Source of the DNA: Desulfofustis limnaeus
GTDB taxonomy: Bacteria > Desulfobacterota > Desulfobulbia > Desulfobulbales > Desulfocapsaceae
Assembly: GCF_023169885.1 (NCBI RefSeq)
Contig: NZ_AP025516.1
Span: 434,001-498,000 of the forward strand
Length of the DNA: 64,000 nt
Direction: 5' to 3'
Shown here: positions 49,973-58,030 of the stretch, one piece after another
How the letters are laid out: every line of letters begins with the position of its first letter
Position numbering within the stretch: position 1 is the first letter of the stretch
The notes under the pieces: model-generated
Database searches by the model: none
What the model was told of the DNA's origin: nothing
What the model saw: only the letters and a program-made list of their open reading frames with translations
Made by a program: the position numbers and the translations under genes

Positions 49973-51562
49973 TCAGTCCTGGTAGCCAGCGAAGGCGAAG
50001 TCTTCGTTGGCGTAGAGGTGTGGATCGGCGTCTGGATAGGTGACTTCCTGGCCGCTCCATGGTTTTCTCAGGGTGTAGGAGGCGTCACTGACCGCCATCA
50101 CGTTGTCGCGATGCAGCGGGATTTTGCCTCCGGCGGTGGCGATATAGCGGGGGATGGCATCGCCGGAGATGTTGCCGTACATGGACTCGACGATGTCGCG
50201 ACCGACTTCCAGTGGTACCCGGAAGTGGGTGAATTGCGGGTTCCGGTAACTGCAGTTGAAGATGTAGTAGGGCCGAACATAGGCCTCCTGAATCGTCTCA
50301 CAAAGCTTCCACATCTTGACCCGGCTGTCATTAATGCCTTTCAGCAGCACCGCCTGGTTGAGCACGGTGAAACAGCGCTTGGAGATGCGCCGGAAGGTAT
50401 TGCGTGAGATCGGCGTGATTTCCTGGGCGGTGTTGATCTGGGTGACGACCCTGATCGGTTTGATGTCGTTGCTGGCTTCGATGATATCAAGCAGCTCCTC
50501 ATCAACCCGCATCGGTACGGTGACCGGTACCCGGGTGCCGAGCCGTTTCAGTTTTACGTGATCGATGGCGTCCAGTTCCTCAAGCAGCCATTTGAGCATG
50601 GAGTTGGGCAGTACAAAGGCGTCGCCGCCGGTGATGAGAACGTCGCGAATCCTGGGGTTGGCCCGGATGTAGTCGAGGGCTTCCCGGTAGGCCTCGCGGG
50701 AATAGATCTGATCCTTGCGCCCGATGTGGGCGATGCGCAGACAATGGGTGCAGTACATGGCGCACATGTTGGTGGCCTTGATGGTAACCACCCGCGGATA
50801 GAACTGATCGATCAGCCGGGCCGGCGAATGATCGGCGGCGACCGGCGGAATCTCGATCCCGGCGTTATCGATCATTTCGCCGGTGGGAACCGATTGCAGC
50901 ATGACCGGATCGTTGACCGTTCCGGGCATGATCAGGCTGGTGTAGTAGGGCGTCAAACGCATTCGGTACTGTTTCGTCACCCGGGCGATGGAGGCGACCG
51001 CCTTCTCGGGCAGGTCCACGAGGTCGGCCAGGGTCTCGATGGAGTCGACGGCATGGCGGATCTGGCCGGGAAACGAGTTCCAGTCGTCGTCGCTCATCTG
51101 CAGCGCCTGTTTGATCCGTTGCTGGTTTTCCAGAATCTTGTCCCACAGTTCGATGCCGCTTGGGGCGAGGACGTCCTTTTCAGCCAGATAGGCATCCACC
51201 CGCGCGTTGGCCTCGGCGGCGATCGGTCGGGCCTGGGTCAAGCGTCCGCCGACACTAACCATATGCTCGTCGATCCGCTGGTGTTTGGCGGCCAGTTCTT
51301 CCAGTGTGGCACGCTCGATACCAAAGGCTTCCGGACGGCGCTGCTGCTCGTTGGCTTGGTGTGACAAGAACGTGAACAGATCGAGGATCGGCGCGGTCAA
51401 ATTCGCTTCCCGGGCCTGGTTCAGCAGTGCCGCGGCCTGGGCGCGCTCCGTCTCTGCGGCCGGTTCCGCTATGCCGGCACCAAACAGCGCGTCGAACAGG
51501 GTAGCGGTGTAGCGGTCCCAGGCTGGGGGCGTTTGTTCGGTCATACTGCTTGCTTGTTCCAT
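49973..51562 (-). CDS. KamA-like radical SAM protein
   Basis: 529 aa. The iron-sulfur motif is CAMYCTHCLR at about residue 262, like the CxMYCxHC of lysine 2,3-aminomutase. ITGGDAFVLPNSMLKWLLEEL and RLGTRVPVTVPMRV follow the KamA core. A Lys in ATAGGKIPL aligns with the PLP-binding Lys of aminomutases. The Asp that binds the lysine substrate in KamA (in the DAPGGGGK segment) is not evident, so the substrate may differ. About 200 N-terminal residues (helical) are additional. ATG at 51562 with GAGG upstream; it begins 1 bp after the ATP-grasp gene. A 2,3-aminomutase-type reaction is likely; the product is unknown. Confidence 0.85.
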   Translation of the reverse strand: MEQASSMTEQTPPAWDRYTATLFDALFGAGIAEPAAETERAQAAALLNQAREANLTAPILDLFTFLSHQANEQQRRPEAFGIERATLEELAAKHQRIDEHMVSVGGRLTQARPIAAEANARVDAYLAEKDVLAPSGIELWDKILENQQRIKQALQMSDDDWNSFPGQIRHAVDSIETLADLVDLPEKAVASIARVTKQYRMRLTPYYTSLIMPGTVNDPVMLQSVPTGEMIDNAGIEIPPVAADHSPARLIDQFYPRVVTIKATNMCAMYCTHCLRIAHIGRKDQIYSREAYREALDYIRANPRIRDVLITGGDAFVLPNSMLKWLLEELDAIDHVKLKRLGTRVPVTVPMRVDEELLDIIEASNDIKPIRVVTQINTAQEITPISRNTFRRISKRCFTVLNQAVLLKGINDSRVKMWKLCETIQEAYVRPYYIFNCSYRNPQFTHFRVPLEVGRDIVESMYGNISGDAIPRYIATAGGKIPLHRDNVMAVSDASYTLRKPWSGQEVTYPDADPHLYANEDFAFAGYQD

Positions 51563-51563
51563 G

Positions 51564-52985
51564 TTACTCTGCCTCTGTGATGGTTTGCTGAATAAAGCCA
51601 ACACCCTGACACAGGCCTTCGTCGACATCGTCGCGGTTGCGGGCGACGGAGACGACACGGGCCAGGAACGTGCCCGGCATGACAATGAAGTTGGTTCCCG
51701 GATGTTCGAGAATGACAAAATCCTTGAGTAATTCGCCGTTGGCCACCTTGCGGAACGTTTCCCGTTCATACGGGTTTTGCGGGATATAACCGGTGGTCAG
51801 TTTTTTCGTCTGGATCTTATAGTTGTACGTCCCCCAGTGGATGTTGCGGTGGTTGTCCTTCATCTCTGCGGTGCTGCGGGGAAAACGCCCCTCGGTCACG
51901 GCATAGTACTCCAGTTCGGGCAGCATCGGCGCTCCTTCCGGCAGGGTCTGCTCCAGGGTATAGCAGAATTCCAGGGTTGTTCCCTGCTTACGGGCATTTA
52001 TCTCGAGAAAGAAGACTTCCCCGGTGTTGTCGATCAGATAGTCACAGCCGAAGATGCCGCGGTACCCTTTCTCGCCGAGCATACGACCGACCCGTACCGT
52101 GTACTCATGCATTTTTTCCTGTTGTTGCCGGGTCGCAGTTGAGGGAAATTTGGAGCCGATAAAACGGTTGCCGTCGACGATGACCTGATCGGCGATACCG
52201 GCGATGTAGACGTCTTGCTCATTGGCGACCACGGCAAGCACCGTTGGGTCGAGCTGGTGGGGTATGAAGCGTGAGATCAGGTAGACATCGTTAGTGGCGC
52301 CGAATTTTTTTTCCACCTGCTCCTGGTTGAAGGTGACTGCCGAGTTGATACCGGCTGCGGAGTAGGCGCCACTGACAAAAATGCCGTCGGTCCAGCGGTT
52401 GCGCAGTTCAGCGGTGGTGCGCAGCAGGCAGTCGCGATCTTCGCAGACTTTATGGTCAGCCAGCGGTACGATACCTTCGAGAGCCTTGTATTGTATGATC
52501 TTATTGTTGAAATGACGGGCGATATATTTATCCGGACCGAGGATGGACACCCGATCGATCTGATCAAGCGTCATTTCCAGGACGCTCTCATAGAGGTTGA
52601 TGTAGAGTTGGTTTTGATGCTCGAGGATGCGATCAATCAAGGTGCGTATCGCCGGATTGTTCGAGACCGCGCTCATGAAGCGGGCTGATTCGATACGCCA
52701 GCAGCGTCGTGGTTTTTTACCCGGCTGAACGAACGCGTGATCGGAGATGAATTCTTCCTCGCCGCGCGGATTGATGACGATGATGTTGGCGTAATTATAC
52801 TGGATGCAGATATCGGGGATGATGGCGATAAAGCGGATCGGGCGATTGGGTATCCGATGCGCCAGTGCTTCCTGCACGAAGTAGTTGAGGCTGTAGGTCT
52901 TGAGTTCCCCGACATAGAGAAAATAATAGTAATCAGGGTTGTAGGTGAAGTTGGTGAAGAGTATTTCATCGTCTTCAGGGACCAT
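51564..52985 (-). CDS. ATP-grasp family protein
   Basis: 473 aa. The ATP-grasp core is seen in the second half: QVIVDGNRFIGSKFPS, then GYRGIFGCDYLIDNTGEVFFLEINARKQGTT, whose Asp, Glu and Asn bind Mg-ATP. This is the fold of carboxylate-amine ligases. The first 200 residues are divergent and lack a classic biotin-carboxylase front. It forms a two-gene operon with the KamA-like gene, so it may ligate the amino acid that the radical SAM enzyme makes (inference). AAGGA lies 9 nt before the ATG. The substrate is unknown. Confidence 0.8.
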   Translation of the reverse strand: MVPEDDEILFTNFTYNPDYYYFLYVGELKTYSLNYFVQEALAHRIPNRPIRFIAIIPDICIQYNYANIIVINPRGEEEFISDHAFVQPGKKPRRCWRIESARFMSAVSNNPAIRTLIDRILEHQNQLYINLYESVLEMTLDQIDRVSILGPDKYIARHFNNKIIQYKALEGIVPLADHKVCEDRDCLLRTTAELRNRWTDGIFVSGAYSAAGINSAVTFNQEQVEKKFGATNDVYLISRFIPHQLDPTVLAVVANEQDVYIAGIADQVIVDGNRFIGSKFPSTATRQQQEKMHEYTVRVGRMLGEKGYRGIFGCDYLIDNTGEVFFLEINARKQGTTLEFCYTLEQTLPEGAPMLPELEYYAVTEGRFPRSTAEMKDNHRNIHWGTYNYKIQTKKLTTGYIPQNPYERETFRKVANGELLKDFVILEHPGTNFIVMPGTFLARVVSVARNRDDVDEGLCQGVGFIQQTITEAE

Positions 52986-53177
52986 GAACGTATTCCTTGT
53001 GAGTGGTTGCAGTAACGATCAGTACCCGGGGGACCGGGCGACCAGGGGGGCAGTGCGGCTTGGGTCGCTGGTGCGGCCGCTGCGGCAGACGGCGTACGGC
53101 GGTCAAGGCCTCCGTGCGGCCAGAACGGTTGAAGCTTCGCGCTCGGTTTCGCGGCAGCGGTGCAGTCCATTTCTTTT

Positions 53178-53197
53178 CTGGAAGCGATCGCTTCCAG
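53178..53197. promoter_or_regulatory. Perfect 20-bp palindrome, probable operator
   Basis: CTGGAAGCGATCGCTTCCAG reads the same on both strands; one further T/A pair extends it. With no loop it suits a dimeric DNA-binding protein rather than a terminator. The centre GCGATCGC is the HIP1-type octamer known from cyanobacteria, which may be chance. Confidence 0.5.
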
Positions 53198-53377
53198 ACA
53201 ATGAACAAAAGCCGACCCGGTTGATTTGCTCCCGGTTTCGGCTCGATTCGTGGTTTCTGCATGAATTGTGACTTCAATACCCCCCATCGCTCACTTTGTC
53301 AAGCGATGGAGCCCACTTTTATCGAGCCTCGGTGTCATCCACGGGATAGAGGGACTCATTCCGGGAAATGGCTTGAC

Positions 53378-53405
53378 TTGTCAAACAAATTTTGTGATTT
53401 ATAAT
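53378..53405 (+). promoter_or_regulatory. Probable promoter of the TAXI-TRAP operon
   Basis: -35 TTGTCA (53378-53383), 16-nt spacer, -10 TATAAT (53400-53405), in an AT-rich stretch unlike its surroundings. It reads toward the TAXI receptor gene. Confidence 0.65.
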
Positions 53406-53609
53406 AAGCGGCATCGGAGCAGCACGGGTGATGGGCATGGACAAGACGTGCCTGATCTTGCCGGCTCCGCATGCTCCGACCGACCCAACTTCCGTTCAAA
53501 CTTTGGTTTCAAGTGGCGTTCCGCCGTCCGGCGGGGCCGTGACGTGTCTCACTGGTATTCTTTTTAAGCCTTTGAGATTACTAATAAAGAGAACAAGGAG
53601 GGATATCGT

Positions 53610-54584
53610 ATGAAGAAGAAAGCAGGATTGCTCGCCGCCCTGACTCTGGGTTTTGCCATGGCCGTCAGCTCCGCGGCTGTAGCCGAGACCACCTTCGTGA
53701 CCATCGGTACCGGCGGCGTTACCGGCGTCTACTATCCGGCCGGCGGAGCGATTGCTCAGCTGGTCAACAAAGGTAAGGACGAGCATGGGATCCGTGCCTC
53801 GGTAGAGGCCACCGGTGGCTCGATTTACAACCTCAATGCACTGGCCTCCGGTGAGTTGGATCTGGGTGTCGTTCAGTCGGATTGGCAGTATCATGCCTAT
53901 AACGGCACCAGCAGCTTCGCCGATAAGGGCGCCAACAAGGACCTGCGCGCTGTTTTCTCACTGCATCCGGAACCGTTCACCGTGGTTGCTCGGGCAGATT
54001 CGGGGATCAAAAATTTCGAGGACCTCAAAGGCAAGCGCGTCAATATCGGTAATCCCGGTTCCGGACAGCGGGGCACCATGGAAGTGGTGATGGGAAAATA
54101 CGGCTGGACCAAGGACGACTTCAAGCTGGCCGCCGAACTGAAGCCGGCCGAACAGTCCCAGGCCCTCTGCGACAACAAGGTGGATGCCATCATCTATACC
54201 GTCGGTCACCCCAACGGTTCCATTCAGGAAGCAACCACCGCCTGTGACGCCGTACTGGTCAACGTGGATGGCCCGATCATCGAGCAACTAGTGGCCGAGA
54301 ACGATTACTACCGTACCGCCGTGATCCCCGGGGGCATGTATCGGGGCAACGATCAGGATGCCAAGACCTTCGGTGTTGGCGCAACCATCGTCAGCTCCGC
54401 CAAGGTCCCGGAAGATGTCGTTTATCACGTGGTGAAAGCGGTATTCGAGAACTTCGACGATTTCAAACAGCTCCATCCGGCCTTCATGGTTCTGAAGAAG
54501 GAAGAGATGGTTAAAGATGGGCTCTCCGCGCCGTTGCATGACGGTGCCGCCAAGTATTACAAGGAAGCCGGCCTGATCCAGTAA
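53610..54584 (+). CDS. TAXI-family TRAP transporter solute receptor
   Basis: 324 aa periplasmic binding protein. Signal peptide residues 1-25 ([25 protein letters not shown]). The TAXI signature follows: [53 protein letters not shown], and [21 protein letters not shown]. It feeds the fused permease downstream. AAGGAGG lies about 9 nt before the ATG. The carried solute is unknown; glutamate-like or other organic acids are usual guesses. Confidence 0.93.
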   Translation: MKKKAGLLAALTLGFAMAVSSAAVAETTFVTIGTGGVTGVYYPAGGAIAQLVNKGKDEHGIRASVEATGGSIYNLNALASGELDLGVVQSDWQYHAYNGTSSFADKGANKDLRAVFSLHPEPFTVVARADSGIKNFEDLKGKRVNIGNPGSGQRGTMEVVMGKYGWTKDDFKLAAELKPAEQSQALCDNKVDAIIYTVGHPNGSIQEATTACDAVLVNVDGPIIEQLVAENDYYRTAVIPGGMYRGNDQDAKTFGVGATIVSSAKVPEDVVYHVVKAVFENFDDFKQLHPAFMVLKKEEMVKDGLSAPLHDGAAKYYKEAGLIQ

Positions 54585-54608
54585 GAAAACGGCATTTCCG
54601 TGTTGAAC

Positions 54609-54644
54609 CAATGCGCGACCCCGTCTTCTCGGCGTCGCGCATTG
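54609..54644 (+). terminator. Hairpin between the TAXI receptor and permease genes
   Basis: CAATGCGCGAC (54609-54619) pairs perfectly with GTCGCGCATTG (54634-54644), followed by TTGTCTTGT. It lies in the 183-bp gap and may lower permease expression relative to the receptor, which is normally needed in excess. Confidence 0.6.
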
Positions 54645-54767
54645 TTGTCTTGTCAGGAAAGTGACCTCCCTGCACACGCTGAGCAGGTGCGCAGCGGGTG
54701 CGGTGCGGTACGACGGGAGGTCGACTTTTTGCCATCGAGTAATATCGGCTAGGGAGGGAAACGGGGT

Positions 54768-57353
54768 ATGACCAAACCGAGCGAACGGCCTTCTTCCGGC
54801 AGGAACGTCCATGAGCTGGTGGCCGAGGTGGACACCGGCGGTCGCAACCCAAAGGGCGCCATCTCCAAAAACATATTGTTCTTTGTGCCGTTGGCCTGGA
54901 CGTTGTTCCAGTTATGGCAGGCGTCGCCGCTCCCCTACCTGGTTAATTTTCTGGTGCTCAATTCCTCCGAGGCCCGCGCCATCCACCTGGCATTCGCCAT
55001 GTTCCTGGCCTTTGCCGCCTTTCCCACTTTCAAGTCGTCTCCCCGAAGCTATATCCCGTTCCAGGATTGGGGGCTGGCCCTGATTGCGGCCGCCAGTTCG
55101 GCTTACATGTATCTGTTTTACGAACAGCTGTCGACTCGGCCCGGCGACCCGACTCAGCTTGATCTGGTGGTGGCGGTGGTTGGCTTGGTGCTGCTGCTGG
55201 AGGCGACCCGTCGGGCCCTTGGCCCGCCTTTGATGGTGGTAGCCGCCGTCTTTATCTTGTACACCTTCGGCGGGCCTTTCATGCCCGATGTCATCGCCCA
55301 TAAGGGCGCGAGCCTCACCAAGGGTATGACCCACTACTGGTTGACCACCGAAGGGGTGTTCGGGGTCGCTCTTGGTGTCTCCACCGACATGGTGTTCATG
55401 TTCGTGCTGTTCGGTTCGTTGCTCGAGTCGGCCGGGGCCGGCAACTATTTCATCCGTACCGCCTTCGCCGGACTTGGGCATATGCGGGGCGGGCCGGCCA
55501 AGGCGGCGGTGGTGTCCTCGGCGATGACCGGCCTTGTCTCCGGTTCGTCCATCGCAAACGTGGTCACCACCGGTACCTTCACCATCCCGCTGATGAAAAA
55601 AGTCGGCTTCACCCCGGAAAAAGCCGGCGCCGTGGAGGTGGCCTCGTCCACCAACGGCCAGCTCACCCCGCCGGTTATGGGAGCGGCCGCCTTTCTGATG
55701 GTCGAGTACGTGGGTATTTCCTACATCGAGGTGATCAAACACGCCTTCCTGCCGGCCATCGTCTCCTACATCGCCCTGGTCTACATCGTCCATCTCGAGG
55801 CTTGTAAGCTCGGCTTGCAGGGTATGGAACGGCGTGTCAAACGGACCATCCTGCAGAGCCTGTTCACTTTCGTCTCCACCATTTTACTGCTGATCATCAT
55901 CGGCGGAGCGACCTATTATGGTCTCGGCTGGATCAAGACTGTTTTCGGCGAGGCGACCTTCTGGATTGCCATCGGGCTGTTGCTGGTGGCTTATCTGCTG
56001 CTGATCAAGATCGCCTGCCTGGTCCCCGAACTGGAAGTAGTCAAAGAGATTACCGAACTGCCGCCGCTTCGCGAGACTGCTCAGGCCGGATTCTATTTTC
56101 TGTTGCCGATAGTGGTGCTCATGTGGTGTCTGACCGTTGAACGGTTGTCGCCGTCCCTGTCCGCCTTCTGGGCCACGGTCCTGCTGATGTTCATCGTGCT
56201 TACCCAGCGGCCGCTCAAGCGTTGGCTGCGTCGGAGCAACGACGAGTCGTTCACCTTCCAGCGTGGCTGGCTGGATCTGGTCAGCGGCATGGTAGCCGGT
56301 GCGCGCAACATGATCGGTATCGGTGTGGCCACCGCAACCGCCGGCATCGTCGTCGGGACCGTTACCCTGACCGGTATCGGCCTGGTGATGACGGCCTTCG
56401 TGCAATTCATCTCCGGCGGAAATCTGCTGCTGATCCTACTCTTTACCGCGGTGATCAGCCTGCTGCTCGGCATGGGGTTGCCGACCACGGCCAACTACAT
56501 CGTCGTCTCGACCCTGATGGCCCCGGTCATTGTCAACCTGGCCGCCCAGAACGGCCTGATTCTGCCGCTCATTGCGGTGCATCTGTTCGTCTTCTACTTC
56601 GGTATCCTGGCCGACGATACCCCGCCGGTCGGTCTGGCCGCCTTCGCCGCGGCCGGAATCTCCGGCGGCGATCCGATCCGTACCGGTATTCAGGGATTCA
56701 TGTATGACATCAGGACCGCCATCCTGCCCTTCATCTTTATCTATAATACCGAAATCCTGATGATCAGCATCGGCACGCCGCTTCATTTCACTGTCGTGGT
56801 GCTGGGCACCGTGGTGGCGATGTTGAGCTTTGCTGCGGCGACGCAAGGTTATTTCTTGACCAGAAACCGTGTGTGGGAGACGGTCTGTTTGCTGCTGGTC
56901 GCTTTTACCCTGTTACGGCCCGGGTTTTTCTGGGATCGTTGGTTTCCGGAGTTGGACTATAAGCCGGCCTCAGAGTTGCTCTCCGTGGTCGAGGAGATGC
57001 CGCCAGGAAAGCACTTACGGCTGGTGGTCAAAGGCACCAAGATGGACGGGACCGAGGTCACGAGAGCGGTGATGGTGGCTATCGGCAACGAGCCGACTGC
57101 CCAGGACCGTCTGCGCGCCATCGGGTTGAACGTCATGGCCAGCGGCGATAAGGTTCGCATCGGCATGGTTTCCTTTGGCAGTGCCGCGGAAAAGGCATTG
57201 ATCAAATACGGTGACGAGATCGTCAGCGTCCCGGTGGAAAACAAACGCCCGGACAAGCAGTGGATGTTCGTTCCCGCCTTTGTCCTGCTGGCCCTGATCT
57301 GGTATGCTCAGCGGCGGCGGGTGCGAAGGCAGATACAACCGGTCGTTGCCTAG
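54768..57353 (+). CDS. TRAP transporter fused permease subunit (4TM-12TM)
   Basis: 861 aa inner-membrane protein joining the DctQ-like small subunit (about residues 25-150) to the DctM-like channel (about 160-690). DctM blocks include VSSAMTGLVSGSSIANVVTTGTFTIPLMKKVGF and ASSTNGQLTPPVMGAAAFLMVEYVGISYIEV. The second half has GMGLPTTANYIVVSTLMAPVIVNLAAQ and DDTPPVGLAAFAAAGISGGDPIRTG. The C-terminal 170 residues carry a DUF3394-like domain with a PDZ-like end (KVRIGMVSFGSAAEKALIKYGDEIVSV). It uses a Na+ or H+ gradient for import. GGGAGGG lies upstream of the ATG. Confidence 0.93.
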   Translation: MTKPSERPSSGRNVHELVAEVDTGGRNPKGAISKNILFFVPLAWTLFQLWQASPLPYLVNFLVLNSSEARAIHLAFAMFLAFAAFPTFKSSPRSYIPFQDWGLALIAAASSAYMYLFYEQLSTRPGDPTQLDLVVAVVGLVLLLEATRRALGPPLMVVAAVFILYTFGGPFMPDVIAHKGASLTKGMTHYWLTTEGVFGVALGVSTDMVFMFVLFGSLLESAGAGNYFIRTAFAGLGHMRGGPAKAAVVSSAMTGLVSGSSIANVVTTGTFTIPLMKKVGFTPEKAGAVEVASSTNGQLTPPVMGAAAFLMVEYVGISYIEVIKHAFLPAIVSYIALVYIVHLEACKLGLQGMERRVKRTILQSLFTFVSTILLLIIIGGATYYGLGWIKTVFGEATFWIAIGLLLVAYLLLIKIACLVPELEVVKEITELPPLRETAQAGFYFLLPIVVLMWCLTVERLSPSLSAFWATVLLMFIVLTQRPLKRWLRRSNDESFTFQRGWLDLVSGMVAGARNMIGIGVATATAGIVVGTVTLTGIGLVMTAFVQFISGGNLLLILLFTAVISLLLGMGLPTTANYIVVSTLMAPVIVNLAAQNGLILPLIAVHLFVFYFGILADDTPPVGLAAFAAAGISGGDPIRTGIQGFMYDIRTAILPFIFIYNTEILMISIGTPLHFTVVVLGTVVAMLSFAAATQGYFLTRNRVWETVCLLLVAFTLLRPGFFWDRWFPELDYKPASELLSVVEEMPPGKHLRLVVKGTKMDGTEVTRAVMVAIGNEPTAQDRLRAIGLNVMASGDKVRIGMVSFGSAAEKALIKYGDEIVSVPVENKRPDKQWMFVPAFVLLALIWYAQRRRVRRQIQPVVA

Positions 57354-57412
57354 AATCGGAATGGCCGCACCGAGGAAAATGGAAGCAAAGTTCTGAGAAT
57401 CGGGAGGGGAAT

Positions 57413-57913
57413 ATGGCGATCAAAAAGATCATGGTGCCGCTGACGTTTACTCAATATTCACAAGGGATCCTCGAGTACGCGTCAATCTTCGCCGAGGCGC
57501 TCGGCGCCGAACTGATTCTGGTCAATGTCATCAATCAACGTGATCTGGAAGCGGTGGATAAAATCACCTCCTTTGGTTTCAAGGTCGATACCGAGCATTA
57601 TCTGGAGACCATCAAAAAAGAGCGCCGGGAAGTGATTTCGCAATTGGCCGAAAAGCTGTCTCTGCCTGATGATCGCGTCAGCTTCACCTTTCTCGTGGGC
57701 GAGCCGTCCACCGAGTTGCTGCGCTATGTGGTGGAAGCCGACATCGACCTGGTGGTGATGGGTATCAAAGCCCGGGATCTGCAGCACCTGTTTGCCGGCT
57801 CCGTAGCCGAGCGGTTGTTTCGTCGCTGTCCGGTACCGATTATTTCTTACCGGGGCGGCAAGACGTCCGCAGAGATGTCCCAGTGGATCAAAAAACATAT
57901 CATCCAGTCCTGA
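57413..57913 (+). CDS. Universal stress protein family
   Basis: 166 aa. IKKIMVPLTFTQYSQGILEYASIFAEALGAELILVNV is the UspA start. The ATP-loop region VVMGIKARDLQHLFAGSVAERLFRRCPVPII is recognisable, but the usual G-x-x-G becomes GIKA, so nucleotide binding may be altered. GGGAGGGG lies before the ATG. It follows the TRAP permease by 59 bp. Usp proteins fused to or beside TRAP genes are known to regulate transport, which is plausible here. Confidence 0.88.
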   Translation: MAIKKIMVPLTFTQYSQGILEYASIFAEALGAELILVNVINQRDLEAVDKITSFGFKVDTEHYLETIKKERREVISQLAEKLSLPDDRVSFTFLVGEPSTELLRYVVEADIDLVVMGIKARDLQHLFAGSVAERLFRRCPVPIISYRGGKTSAEMSQWIKKHIIQS

Positions 57914-58030
57914 GCGAGCTTTGTCCCCCAGTCGCCGGTCTTTACTCTCGTGGGTGATCGGCCGGCCGGCCGACGTCCGGTTGACAGGGAGCGCAGCGAA
58001 TCAATCCAATCTCTTCTGGCAGGTTTTCCG

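Larger units (their letters stand above)
52986..53609. promoter_or_regulatory. Divergent control region between ATP-grasp and TAXI-receptor genes
   Basis: 624 bp without a supported gene. A perfect palindrome, CTGGAAGCGATCGCTTCCAG, lies at 53178-53197, about 190 bp upstream of the ATP-grasp start. A rightward sigma-70-type promoter lies at 53378-53405 (TTGTCA, 16-nt spacer, TATAAT), with a leader of about 200 nt before the TAXI gene. Confidence 0.6.

Noticed and set aside
49973-51769. Longer start for the KamA-like gene (69 extra residues)
   Set aside because: The extension lies inside the ATP-grasp gene in another frame; the start 1 bp after the ATP-grasp stop has a GAGG site.
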